22,562 nt of DNA from Gemmataceae bacterium (GTDB lineage: Bacteria > Planctomycetota > Planctomycetia > Gemmatales > Gemmataceae): NCBI GenBank assembly GCA_020847555.1, contig JADLBT010000301.1, forward strand, positions 1 through 22,562, read 5' to 3'. Under the pieces are notes generated by a model. The model was given only the letters and a program-made list of their open reading frames with translations, did no database searches and was not told the origin of the DNA. This document shows positions 14,415-21,996 of this stretch, piece after piece (the stretch's first letter is position 1; every line of letters begins with the position of its first letter). The position numbers and the translations under genes are program-made.

Positions 14415-15695
14415 TCAAGAGTTGTCGTAGAGCAACACCTCGACCTCCTCGCCGGCCGCCTGTCCTTCCGAGTCCACGGGCACCAGGACGAAGCCGTCGG
14501 CTCGCGTCGTCGAGCTGAGGATCGAGGCGCCGCTGACCGCGAGCGGCTCGACTTCACCGGCGCGGATCTGCACCCGCACATAATCCACGCGCCCGACCAC
14601 CGAGACGAGCTTGCGCGCCAGGGGCAGGCGGCGGCGGCGGTACGGGAGATTCTGGTCGCGGCCCCCCAGTCCGCGGACCGCGCGCGCCGCAAACAGATCG
14701 TAGGCGCACAGGCACGACACCGGGTTGCCCGGCAGCAAAAAGACTGGCCGGCCGCCCAGGAACCCGACCCCGGTGGGGCTCGCCGGCCGCAGCGCGACGC
14801 CGTGGACGGTCAGTTCCCCCAACTCCGCCAGGAGACGCGGGGCGTGGTCCTCCAGCCCTACCGACGACCCGCCCGAAACGAGGACGACGTCCGCGCTCGC
14901 CCCGAGCAGCGCGTCGCGGACCGCCTCCGGACGGTCGGGGACCAGGACCGGGTCGCCCGGCACCCCGCCGTCGCGGCGGACCAGGGCGGCGAGCATGACC
15001 GAGTTACTATCGACGATCCGGAACCCTTCCGGCTTCGACCCGCACGGCAGCAGTTCGTCGCCCGTCACCAGGATGGCAGCCGACGGCCGCCGGACCACCG
15101 GGACCGGACTGGCGCCAAGCGCGGCCAGCACGGCAACATCCTGGGGGCGCAGGACGCGCCCGGCGCGAAGGACCACCGTACCCGCCTGGATGTCCTCGCC
15201 CCGCCGGCCGACGTGGCGGGCCGGCGGCACCGGCTCGCGCACCCGCAGCCGCACCGCCCCCTCGCTGGGAACCTCCTCCGCCGCCTCCGCCTGCAGCACC
15301 GCGTCGGCCCCGTCCGGGAGAGGAGCGCCGGTCATGATGCGCACCGTCTCGCCGGGCCGCACCGTCCGGGTGTACGGGCGGGCCGGAAGCGACTGGCCGA
15401 CGATCGTGAACTCCAGCGGGTTGTACGGGTCGCAGCCGAACGTCTCCTCGCCGCGCAGCGCGTACCCGTCCATGGCTGCCCGGTCGAAGCTCGGCACCGG
15501 CTCGGCCGCGGTCACGTCGGCCGCCAGAACGCGGCCGGCGGCGTGGTGCAGGTCGATGGCTTCCTGATCGAGCGGCCCGATGCGTCCGTCGAGGAGTTGC
15601 CAGACGGCGGCCACCTCGGTCCGCGTCTGGAAGCCGCGCATGCGGACGTCGTGGTAAGAGGCGGGGCGCCGGTCGGGTTCGGAAGACGGGTTCAT
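14415..15695 (-). CDS. moeA: Molybdopterin molybdenumtransferase
   Basis: A 426-aa cytoplasmic enzyme of the last step of molybdenum cofactor synthesis: it inserts molybdate into adenylylated molybdopterin, releasing AMP. Family signatures in order are SFDRAAMDGYA (69-79), VRIMTGAPLPDGADAVLQAE (118-137), RRGEDIQAG (164-172), ILVTGDEL (208-215), DVVLVSGGSSVGLEDH (269-284), VALRPASPTGVGFL (300-313) and FLLPGNPVSCLCAYDL (319-334). Length fits MoeA (about 400 aa). The ATG at 15695 lacks a clear Shine-Dalgarno site; the ATG at 15641 (MRGFQTRTEV) is a possible alternative. No other cofactor genes lie nearby, so it stands alone. It converges on the cytochrome/WD40 gene. Confidence 0.93.
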   Translation of the reverse strand: MNPSSEPDRRPASYHDVRMRGFQTRTEVAAVWQLLDGRIGPLDQEAIDLHHAAGRVLAADVTAAEPVPSFDRAAMDGYALRGEETFGCDPYNPLEFTIVGQSLPARPYTRTVRPGETVRIMTGAPLPDGADAVLQAEAAEEVPSEGAVRLRVREPVPPARHVGRRGEDIQAGTVVLRAGRVLRPQDVAVLAALGASPVPVVRRPSAAILVTGDELLPCGSKPEGFRIVDSNSVMLAALVRRDGGVPGDPVLVPDRPEAVRDALLGASADVVLVSGGSSVGLEDHAPRLLAELGELTVHGVALRPASPTGVGFLGGRPVFLLPGNPVSCLCAYDLFAARAVRGLGGRDQNLPYRRRRLPLARKLVSVVGRVDYVRVQIRAGEVEPLAVSGASILSSTTRADGFVLVPVDSEGQAAGEEVEVLLYDNS

Positions 15696-16237
15696 CGCGC
15701 CGGCCGGGTGACGCGCGAGGGTCGGTAAACCGGCCGGCCGCCTGCGCAGCCGGTGCAAGCCGGCTGACCCTCGCCACCGGCTGCGAGGACCATCATAGGG
15801 CGCCCGGCCAGCCCGCTCAAGCAACCGATCCGGCACAACCCGCGCGCCCCGCGCGACCTCTGCCGCCGCCACGCCTCGCCCACGCGATACAGGTTGGCGC
15901 CGACGGACGGAGAGGGGACGCAGCCGATTCAAAATTCGTTGATTCCCCCCGACCCTGGTTCTACCGTTTAGATAGTTCGTGGTCCGATCGGCGAATGGCA
16001 CCGGGCAACCGGGGGCCGGGACTGGGGCCACGAAGTGAGGGCGGTTTCCGTGCCCCAAGGAGCAGGAGAAGGAACTCTCCGCGGCACGATACGCTCGCCG
16101 TCCCGCCAGCAAGTCGAAACTTGCGACCGCGGTCCCACGTCCGGGCTCTGGCCGGGTGATCGCCGCGGTAGGTATGTCCGCACGGGCGCCTGGCAGGTTG
16201 CTCTGGCCGCCGCCCACCTTAGCCTGGAGGAACTGTC
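15696..16237. other. Divergent intergenic region without a supported gene
   Basis: The 542 bp between the divergent moeA and lipoprotein genes contain no convincing coding sequence. A weak plus-strand promoter match (TTGATT at 15939-15944, 17 nt, TACCGT at 15962-15967) would give a long leader for the lipoprotein. A 9-bp inverted repeat GCGAGGGTC/GACCCTCGC (15715-15723 with 15766-15774) lies just upstream of moeA. A 68-codon open frame at 16035-16241 has no ribosome site and no protein-like features. Confidence 0.45.
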
Positions 16238-16477
16238 ATGATTATGCGGCACCTGATTGCAGGCCTGGCGTGCGGCGCTGCCCTGCTCGTCGCGGGCTGC
16301 TGCCATAGCCGCCGCTGTGCCCCGCCCGCGGCTGTCGTGGGGACCGCCCCGATCGCCCCGCCTTGCTGCAACGGCGCCGGCGGCGTACCGCCCCCGCCCG
16401 CCCCGGTCGGCGTCGTCCCGCAGATGGGGGTGCCGCCAACCGGCGTCTACGCCCCGCCGTCCGGCGGGTTGCCTTGA
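16238..16477 (+). CDS. Small Pro/Cys-rich lipoprotein
   Basis: A 79-aa protein with a clear lipoprotein signal: MRHLIAGLACGAALLVAGC, lipobox LVAGC with Cys21 as the modified residue. The mature part is short and rich in Pro, Gly and Cys (PPPPAPVGVVPQMGVPPTGV), so it is probably an unstructured, envelope-anchored peptide. GGAGG lies 7 nt before the ATG. An intrinsic-terminator-like hairpin follows 37 nt after the stop, so it seems to be monocistronic. No function can be inferred. Confidence 0.7.
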   Translation: MIMRHLIAGLACGAALLVAGCCHSRRCAPPAAVVGTAPIAPPCCNGAGGVPPPPAPVGVVPQMGVPPTGVYAPPSGGLP

Positions 16478-16513
16478 GCACCAGCAGTCCGCCTCACCCC
16501 TTCGATAAACGCC

Positions 16514-16554
16514 GAAGCCCCGGCAGGGTAGTCACTCTGGCCCGCCGGGGCTTC
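16514..16554 (+). terminator. Terminator-like hairpin after the lipoprotein gene
   Basis: A perfect 11-bp stem GAAGCCCCGGC/GCCGGGGCTTC (16514-16524 with 16544-16554) with a 19-nt loop is followed by a modest pyrimidine/T-rich stretch (CTTATCTTCC). It lies between the lipoprotein stop and the next exported-protein gene. The T-tract is weaker than a classical intrinsic terminator. Confidence 0.6.
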
Positions 16555-16622
16555 CTTATCTTCCGGGATTCCCCCATCCTTCGCCGTCACCCGGACGATA
16601 CCCTTCTGCAGGAGGGACACCG

Positions 16623-17060
16623 ATGCTCCGTCGTCGCTTGCTGACCGCTGGCCTCGTGGCCTTGGCCTTGATTGTGGTATCTGCCGACACGGCACGGGCC
16701 GCGCGGGTGCGTTACCATTATGGGGCCGGAGATGTTTGCGGCGCTGTGGTGAGCGCGTCCGGGCCGCAGGCCGCCTACGGCCAGCGTGTCTCGTACTTCG
16801 GGACGATCCTCGGGCCGGCCCCGTGCCCCGTTCGGCCGACGCACCTCGTGACGTTTTACCACCCTCACGCCGGCCGGAACGTGAACGTGCCGCTGGCACT
16901 CCCGCCCGACAGTACGCCGCGAATCGAGCACCGGCGCAACCGAATCATTTTCAACTACGGCAGCGACACCGTGGAAACCATCTTTCTGGAAGATGGCTCG
17001 GTGGACGTGGAGTATAATAGTGGGTTCGGCCGCCCGCTGAGCTGGTGCTACAGACGCTGA
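16623..17060 (+). CDS. Small exported protein, 145 aa, unknown family
   Basis: A 145-aa protein with a signal peptide (LLTAGLVALALIVVSADTARA, cleavage probably after TARA). The mature part is beta-rich and contains a run of charged and aromatic residues (HRRNRIIFNYGSDTVETIF) and a few Cys. No catalytic motif is recognised. GGAGGG six nt before the ATG supports the start. It lies just downstream of the lipoprotein terminator and is followed 16 nt after its stop by a palindromic repeat. Likely periplasmic or surface; function unknown. Confidence 0.7.
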   Translation: MLRRRLLTAGLVALALIVVSADTARAARVRYHYGAGDVCGAVVSASGPQAAYGQRVSYFGTILGPAPCPVRPTHLVTFYHPHAGRNVNVPLALPPDSTPRIEHRRNRIIFNYGSDTVETIFLEDGSVDVEYNSGFGRPLSWCYRR

Positions 17061-17075
17061 CGGCCCGCGCCAAAC

Positions 17076-17143
17076 CCGACGAGTCGGAAGCGTCAGCGAC
17101 GGCAGTTTGGACAAAGCCGGCGCTGACGCTTCCGGCTCGTCGG
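17076..17143. repeat. Palindromic repeat, AGCGTCAGCG family
   Basis: Arms 17076-17098 and 17121-17143 (23 bp, one mismatch that would be a G-U wobble in plus-strand RNA) enclose a 22-nt loop. It lies 16 nt after the preceding stop codon and shares the GGAAGCGTCAGCG core with the copies at 4604 and 12737. It is well placed as a 3' transcript-end structure. Confidence 0.8.
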
Positions 17144-17165
17144 CGTCAGGGCATTTGGTCCGCCA

Positions 17166-17588
17166 GGTCTTAATACTATGGCTCACCGCAAAAGTTTTGC
17201 CACACTAACAACTCCTCAAGAACCACCCCAGAGGAGTGTTCGCTATGGACGGTCTGCCGTATTCCACGTTTGACCTTCGAGTTCGTGCCGTTCAGGCCGT
17301 ATTGAACGGGACACCGATTACTCAAGTTGCTGACAACCGAGGCAGTATCTCGGCGCTATCGGCGATCAGTCCTCAAGGGCGTCTGGTGTTTCGAGTGCAT
17401 GACAAACGGATTGCCTCGGGAGAAGTGATTGATTTTCTGGGGCAGTTGCTGCGTCACCACCCGGGACGGGATCTGGTCGTAGTCGTGGATCAAGCTCCTC
17501 CGCACACCTCCAAGAAAACGATAAACCCCATCAACAGTCAGTCACGCTTACATGTATTTCATTTGCCAACGTATTCACCGGATCGGAA
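17166..17588 (+). mobile_element. IS630-family insertion sequence remnant
   Basis: Two pieces of an IS630-type transposase are joined: an N-terminal helix-turn-helix start (DLRVRAVQAVLNGTPITQVA) and part of the DDE domain (ISPQGRLVFRVHDKRIASGE, VVVDQAPPHTSKKT, HLPTYSPDRN). The linker between them and the first catalytic Asp are deleted, and the sequence ends before the third acidic residue, so it cannot be active. The left end probably lies in the A+T-rich stretch near 17170-17200, which holds the near-palindrome GCAAAAGTTTTGC. No matching right end was found, so the exact borders are uncertain. Confidence 0.7.
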
Positions 17589-18288
17589 CCGGGCCACGCT
17601 CCACGACCTGGAAGGTGGGCATTTCATCGACACACACCACCCAGATGCCCTGTTCGGCGAGTCGAGCCGCATTGCCTTAGCACCAAAGGACTTGCTCTGC
17701 CCTCTCTTTGAACCGCCTATCCAGGCGCGTTGTCTTCCAATACCGCGTCCGATGGGGTTGCCAATCGACATCCCAACTGGCCTGCTGTCGCTGGGCGGTC
17801 ATCTGCTAACCACCCATCTGCACGATTCGGTCGTGTTGATCGGCCACTGCTTGGCAGTCGTGTTCTATTTCTGGGCGGCAGCGATGATCGTCGCTTCGCT
17901 CTTTCGCCGCCAAGTACTGTCGCCAGATAGCGTCTTCGGAGTGATCTGCGGCTATTTGCTGCTGGGGATGGCCTGGGGAGTCCTGTACTCGACGCTGGAT
18001 ACGGCATGGCCTGGATCATTCCAGGTTGGGGACCGATTGGCGGAACAGGTGCAGGCGGGCCATTCACGGATTCACCTGTTTACCTACTACAGCTTCATCA
18101 CATTGACGACGGTGGGCTACGGCGACGTAACGCCGCTCTCCACGCCTGCTCGGACATGTGCATGGCTGGAAGCTCTCACCGGTCAGTTCTACCTCGCCGT
18201 GCTGGTTGCGGGCCTCGTAGGAGCATTGCTGTCGAAGAAGGAGGAAGCCAGTGACAAGGGAGAGTCACGCCAAGGCAAGCCTCAGTAG
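17245..18288 (+). CDS. Chimeric frame: IS630 transposase remnant fused to a truncated ion-channel protein
   Basis: One uninterrupted 347-codon frame. Residues 1-114 are the transposase remnant. Residues 115-195 match nothing I know. Residues about 196-330 are an Ion_trans_2-type potassium-channel module: a hydrophobic helix (LAVVFYFWAAAMIVASLF), a second helix (FGVICGYLLLGMAWGVLY), selectivity filter TVGYGD (289-294) and a final helix (FYLAVLVAGLVGALL), followed by a short charged tail. GAGGAG 8 nt before the ATG at 17245 is inherited from the transposase. An internal ATG at 17752 could start a channel-only product, but no good ribosome site is visible. The channel's own N-terminal helices seem to have been lost to the insertion. 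Whether any channel is made is unknown. Confidence 0.55.
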   Translation: MDGLPYSTFDLRVRAVQAVLNGTPITQVADNRGSISALSAISPQGRLVFRVHDKRIASGEVIDFLGQLLRHHPGRDLVVVVDQAPPHTSKKTINPINSQSRLHVFHLPTYSPDRNRATLHDLEGGHFIDTHHPDALFGESSRIALAPKDLLCPLFEPPIQARCLPIPRPMGLPIDIPTGLLSLGGHLLTTHLHDSVVLIGHCLAVVFYFWAAAMIVASLFRRQVLSPDSVFGVICGYLLLGMAWGVLYSTLDTAWPGSFQVGDRLAEQVQAGHSRIHLFTYYSFITLTTVGYGDVTPLSTPARTCAWLEALTGQFYLAVLVAGLVGALLSKKEEASDKGESRQGKPQ

Positions 18289-18342
18289 ATTCTGTTAAGG
18301 GCGTGGATTTGGAAATCATCTCCCGTAGCTTGCTCGCTTGAG

Positions 18343-18367
18343 ACAGAGGAGTCGATTCTACCTCTGT
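18343..18367. terminator. Short hairpin between convergent genes
   Basis: The stem ACAGAGG/CCTCTGT (18343-18349 with 18361-18367) with an 11-nt loop lies in the 99-nt gap between the channel chimera and the convergent hydrolase gene. No T-run is present, so a terminator role is only suggested by position. Confidence 0.3.
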
Positions 18368-18387
18368 GAGCCACAGATAGTCAACAA

Positions 18388-20088
18388 TCAGTGTGTGATG
18401 GTCAGCGTCACTTTCTTGCCACCCTTCAACAGAACATCGGTCACGGTCATCAGCCCATTCTTGTCTGCCGTCACCTTGCCGGAACGACCATTGGATGTCA
18501 TCCACTGCAAGGATGCGCCGGCCTTGGCCTTGAACTTTTGACACCGCCGCGGGGTCACGTCCACCGTCATGTTGCCTGTCGCCAGTTCGTTGGAGAGCCG
18601 CACCGACCACTTCGCTTCCTCGTCCACGACATCCGACCACTTGAACCCCAGGTTGATGCCGCCTTCGAGATCACCGTCCTTCGGGTCGCCGTTGCCGAGT
18701 TTCTGGTCAATGGAGCTGTTTGCAAACGCCGGGTAGCTCCTGTTCCGGGCGAACAACTCGGGCGGGTAGTACTTCAGCATCTTCGCCATCGGTTGCGCCC
18801 CAGAACTGTGGTCACCGTTGTTCCAGGCGAAGGCGAAACCGTGCCGCGCCGCAGTCATCGCCTTCACCATGTCGAGCTGTTCTTGCCAGGTGGCGAAGCC
18901 GTCGCGCCGGCCGCAGCACCACCCGTAGAATGGGAGGTCGCCGGGGTGCTCGGAGACGAATTTCACCATGTCCATGCGTGTGAAGTAATCCGTGATCCCA
19001 TCGTCGAGGAAAACTTGCTGTGTCTTCGGGGTTGGCTTGATGATCGTAGGCAGGCCGCGTTGCCGGGTTCGAGGCCGGTTCGGGTAGAGGGCCGCGAACC
19101 GTTCGGGGTGGCGAAGCCCGTATGTCGTCGTACCCCAGGCTCCCATCGAACCGCCGGACATCGTCACTTGTTCGGGATCGACGGTGTACGCCTTCATGAC
19201 CCAGTCGATAATCCACTCCTGGCGGCGTTCAGTGAACGGGTACGCCCGCGGTTCCGAGTGCGTTGCGTGCTGGGGAACGCAGGCGTAGCCAAACCACACG
19301 GTTTCCCTGGCGCGCGTACCGTCGGGATGCTCGATGGCGTCGCGGCCTCGAAGCAGGAGATAGCTTCCTGATTTCGCCTGAAGGTGCTGGACCGAAAAGA
19401 CACCGGGGAGCCCATCGCGATAACCCATCTCCGGAGTGGCGAAATAGAGGTAGTAGTTGCCATACTGGCCCGCGCCGCCGCCCTGGGCCTGGCTACCGTG
19501 AAGTTCCACACGGAGCGGCAAACCCTTCGGGAACGTGATCGGTCCTGGCGGCGAAAACTGCTGCCGTTCCTTCGAGTCGTGCAGCTTGATGGGCCGGATC
19601 GGCGCTACTTCCTCGGTGACCGGCTCAGTCGTGGCGCTCTTCCCGGGGGCGACCTTCGACAGTGGGGCGAACTTCTCGTCCGTCGCGACGACGGCGTAGT
19701 ACGACTTCCCCGGCTTGCGGACGGTACGCACGGCGAGCCCACTCCACATCGGCAGCGGCGTACCGCCCTCGACGATGATTGCCGTCGGCTTCCTGGGGTC
19801 GATGCGGTCCCTGGCGTTGAACGCGGTGCCGAACAGTCGGGCGGAGTTGTTCAGCACCCCGTGGTAACACAGTTCTGCATCCTTGAGGGTGCCGGCGGTG
19901 ATCGGCTTGGCGGAGCGGTACAGGCTGTACCGGAACTTCGCCCCGGCCTCGCCCTCGGCCGCATCGATCCAGGTGATGAACGTCTGCCCGTGGCGGTGGA
20001 CGGCCTTGAGGCCGGCGACCTCGGGGTCGGCCGCAATCGCTCCCGTCACGATGAGTAGCGAGGTAGCGAGAGAAAGGGATCGCGTCAT
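18388..20088 (-). CDS. Secreted alpha/beta-hydrolase-like protein
   Basis: A 566-aa exported protein. The signal peptide is LSLATSLLIVTGAIAA. An N-terminal fibronectin-III-like region (about 25-140, HRHGQTFITW and YSLYRSAKPI) precedes an alpha/beta hydrolase-type domain with nucleophile elbow SGGSMGAWG (311-319, Ser314) and a candidate catalytic His in GDHSSG (H427). A beta-rich C-terminal domain (about 475-566) follows. The layout fits a secreted esterase or peptidase-like enzyme; the acid residue and substrate cannot be fixed by eye. GGAGG 8 nt before the ATG at 20088 sets the start; an ATG at 20103 overlaps that site. The gene is intact although its neighbours are broken. Confidence 0.75.
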   Translation of the reverse strand: MTRSLSLATSLLIVTGAIAADPEVAGLKAVHRHGQTFITWIDAAEGEAGAKFRYSLYRSAKPITAGTLKDAELCYHGVLNNSARLFGTAFNARDRIDPRKPTAIIVEGGTPLPMWSGLAVRTVRKPGKSYYAVVATDEKFAPLSKVAPGKSATTEPVTEEVAPIRPIKLHDSKERQQFSPPGPITFPKGLPLRVELHGSQAQGGGAGQYGNYYLYFATPEMGYRDGLPGVFSVQHLQAKSGSYLLLRGRDAIEHPDGTRARETVWFGYACVPQHATHSEPRAYPFTERRQEWIIDWVMKAYTVDPEQVTMSGGSMGAWGTTTYGLRHPERFAALYPNRPRTRQRGLPTIIKPTPKTQQVFLDDGITDYFTRMDMVKFVSEHPGDLPFYGWCCGRRDGFATWQEQLDMVKAMTAARHGFAFAWNNGDHSSGAQPMAKMLKYYPPELFARNRSYPAFANSSIDQKLGNGDPKDGDLEGGINLGFKWSDVVDEEAKWSVRLSNELATGNMTVDVTPRRCQKFKAKAGASLQWMTSNGRSGKVTADKNGLMTVTDVLLKGGKKVTLTITH

Positions 20089-20124
20089 AGTGCGTGCCTC
20101 CAATTGTTTGGGCTCGTCATGTGG

Positions 20125-20208
20125 TTATTTTCCCGTGGACAGCCGCAGCGCCCACACGCGGATCGGGGTGCCGTCACCACCGCCGCCGATATCGATACTC
20201 GTGGCCCG
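20125..20208 (-). pseudogene. Possible C-terminal remnant of a lost protein gene
   Basis: On the minus strand, 27 codons between two stops read like the end of a real protein (IDIGGGGDGTPIRVWALRLS, then a stop), unlike random GC-rich frames. There is no start codon and nothing in frame before it. It may be the tail of a gene deleted here. The rest of 20089-20353 shows no gene or clear promoter. Low certainty. Confidence 0.25.
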
Positions 20209-20353
20209 CTACGGTCATTACTCATGGTTCTTCTACCACGGGCACGGCACTGCTCGCCTCACTTGTCCGTTATTCTATCACCATACCGTCGCCCCGGTTA
20301 AGGTGGCCACAATGGGAGATGCTGGCATGGAGCAACTACCACAAACGATTGCG

Positions 20354-20743
20354 TCAGAGAGTGCTCATCGTAGTGCGCGGCGGTCTCTCCCACCTATCGA
20401 CTGCGGGAGGTGGGGATAACGAAGTACAGGTTTGACTCTTGCATGGAGCGCTTGTCCTCGGGGTTGGTCGGTCATGGGCACGGCTTGTTGAGCAGATCGT
20501 GTAAGGTTGATTGGGCCATGCTTCCATTGCAGCCCCTGCGAGTGCGAAGATCAGCGCCCCGGTAAGGAAGCAAATAAGGAACCCGCCAAGTAACAGGCTC
20601 ACTATTCCCCCGGTGAGAAACCTGGGTATGGCGGACACGGCGGCAACCAGAAAGACCCGCCACGCGAACGGCGGGTTTCGGAAGCTGCTGAAGCGGCTCT
20701 TCATCGCCGGATTCACTGTATAGATGCACCCTGACGGTGTCAT
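20354..20743 (-). CDS. Hypothetical small membrane protein
   Basis: A 129-aa frame with two adjacent hydrophobic segments (VFLVAAVSAIPRFLTGGIVS and LLLGGFLICFLTGALIFALA, about residues 30-70) and a Ser/Pro/Thr-rich tail that looks less protein-like. A strong Shine-Dalgarno AGGAGG (20757-20752) lies 8 nt before the ATG, and it overlaps the stop codon of the kdpB fragment. The N-terminal half is credible; the C-terminal half may have been frameshifted or rearranged. Function unknown; the gene may have been brought next to kdp by the deletion that cut kdpB. Confidence 0.4.
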   Translation of the reverse strand: MTPSGCIYTVNPAMKSRFSSFRNPPFAWRVFLVAAVSAIPRFLTGGIVSLLLGGFLICFLTGALIFALAGAAMEAWPNQPYTICSTSRAHDRPTPRTSAPCKSQTCTSLSPPPAVDRWERPPRTTMSTL

Positions 20744-20755
20744 CACTCACTCCTC

Positions 20756-21073
20756 CTATTCCTTGCGCGTCTGCCGTAGCGAGTCAGCCTGGGCCTTGCC
20801 GCGACCCTCGGCCATCGCCTCGGCAAAGTTGGCGAACAGGACGGTGAACCACAGCCACGCGGAGATGGTCAGGATGAAACCCGGCGATTCCTGTCCGTTG
20901 GTGAAGAGGGCCTGGACGCCCAGCACGGTCGTCAGGACACTGCCCACGAGCACCGTGAACATCACCGGGTTGCGGGCCTGGTGGCGCGGATCGAGCTTTG
21001 TGAAGGCGTCGATCACGGCACGCCGTACAATCGGCGGGTCGAACAACGGTCGCGCTCCCGCGGACGCGGACAT
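20756..21073 (-). pseudogene. kdpB: kdpB fragment: N-terminal 105 aa of the potassium-transporting ATPase B subunit
   Basis: The frame starts like KdpB ([67 protein letters not shown]) and then ends at a TAG. KdpB is normally about 680-700 aa; everything after residue 105 is missing, including the phosphorylated Asp and the nucleotide-binding domain. AGGAG lies 6 nt before the ATG. The product cannot be a working P-type ATPase. It is the downstream neighbour of the kdpA fragment, as in intact kdpFABC operons, with a hairpin between them. Confidence 0.88.
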
Positions 21074-21086
21074 GAGGGACTCCTAT

Positions 21087-21140
21087 GTAGCCGTCACGCT
21101 CCGCGTAAGGAACGCTCGTCACGCGGAGCGTGACGGCTAC
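21087..21140. repeat. Palindrome between the kdpA and kdpB fragments
   Basis: A perfect 19-bp inverted repeat (arms 21087-21105 and 21122-21140, arm GTAGCCGTCACGCTCCGCG) with a 16-nt loop. The stop codon of kdpA (21139-21137) lies inside one arm, and the other arm ends a few nt before the kdpB ribosome site. It may couple or dampen translation of kdpB, or be a mobile palindromic repeat that landed at the gene end. Confidence 0.85.
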
Positions 21141-21631
21141 ATTCGCATCTTCAAATGCTCAACGACCGGCCCCAGCGCCAGCGCGGGAACGAACGTCAGT
21201 GCCCCGACGAGCAGCACCGTCCCCACAAGCAGCACCACAAAGAGCGGTGTGTGCGTGGGCAGGGTGCCGGTGCTGGGCGGCGTGTACTTCTTGCGGGCCA
21301 GCGCGCCGGCAACGGCCAGCACGGGGACCATGAGCCAGAAGCGGCCCATGAGCATCGCCAGACCGAGGGCGATGTTGTAGAATGGTTCGTTGGCCGACAG
21401 TCCCGCGAATGCGCTGCCGTTGTTGTTCGCCGACGAAGAGAAGGCATAGAGCACTTCCGAGAAACCGTGCGCGCCGGGATTGTTGAGATTGCTCTTCACC
21501 TCGCTCGTATCCGCGGCCTGGCGGCGGTCTCCGACCATGACCCCGAACGTGTAACACAGGAAGGCGGGGATCAGCAGAATCGCCAGCATTTGCAGGAAGT
21601 TCGACAGTGGTGTCGGGTTCTCGTAGGGGTG
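21137..21631 (-). pseudogene. kdpA: kdpA fragment: C-terminal part of the potassium-transporting ATPase A subunit
   Basis: About 164 residues match the end of Kdp[21 protein letters not shown], then [20 protein letters not shown], the pore-loop phrase [16 protein letters not shown], a helix [34 protein letters not shown] and [19 protein letters not shown]. KdpA is normally about 560-600 aa, so roughly the first 70 percent, including the other pore loops, is gone. The homology stops near 21631, where an ISAzo13-like transposase scrap begins on the opposite strand. No start codon with a ribosome site precedes the retained part. Confidence 0.88.
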
Positions 21632-21635
21632 AACG

Positions 21636-21885
21636 GCGGCGATACCCTCCTGGCCCAGGCCACCGGCCTACACGTCGATACCATCCGCCGCGGCCGTGAG
21701 GAACTCGACACCGACCTCCGCGGCCGGCCGACAGACCGCGTCCGCCGACCCGGCGCCGGGCGGTCGGTGGCAAAAAAAACCGCCCGCCGTCCTCGAAGAG
21801 TTGAGACGCCTGGCCGAACCGGTCACCGGCGGCGACCCGATGACCGACGACAAGTTCGTCCGCCGCAACCGCCGCACCCTCAGCG
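21636..21885 (+). mobile_element. ISAzo13-like (Rhodopirellula-type) transposase fragment, frameshifted
   Basis: The fragment starts with a helix-turn-helix-like stretch ([20 protein letters not shown], then DRVRRPGAGR) and continues in the +1 frame as PAVLEELRRLAEPVTGGDPM then TDDKFVRRNRRTLSD. The change of frame falls at a run of eight A (21772-21779); with seven A the two halves would join into one credible protein. Both ends of the transposase and the whole catalytic core are missing. It directly abuts the truncated kdpA, so it probably caused or followed that deletion. Family assignment is from memory of conserved phrases. Confidence 0.55.
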
Positions 21886-21996
21886 ACGCGGAATGCACAG
21901 TTTCGCTGATCTACTGGACCCGAGCAAGGTCAACCTAGCGCTGTAGAGTTAACAGAAAGAGATCGTGACGCCGGGCAAGAATGTGAAGCGTTGTAG

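Noticed and set aside
14016..15728. Long plus-strand frame across the cytochrome end and moeA
   Set aside because: It runs antisense through moeA, whose family motifs are unmistakable on the other strand.
16035..16241. 68-codon plus-strand frame overlapping the lipoprotein start by ATGA
   Set aside because: No ribosome site, GTG start, Arg/Gly-rich; the overlap is probably chance.
2266..17143. CRISPR array made of the repeated palindromes
   Set aside because: Copies are single, kilobases apart and lie at gene ends; there are no regularly spaced repeats and no cas genes.
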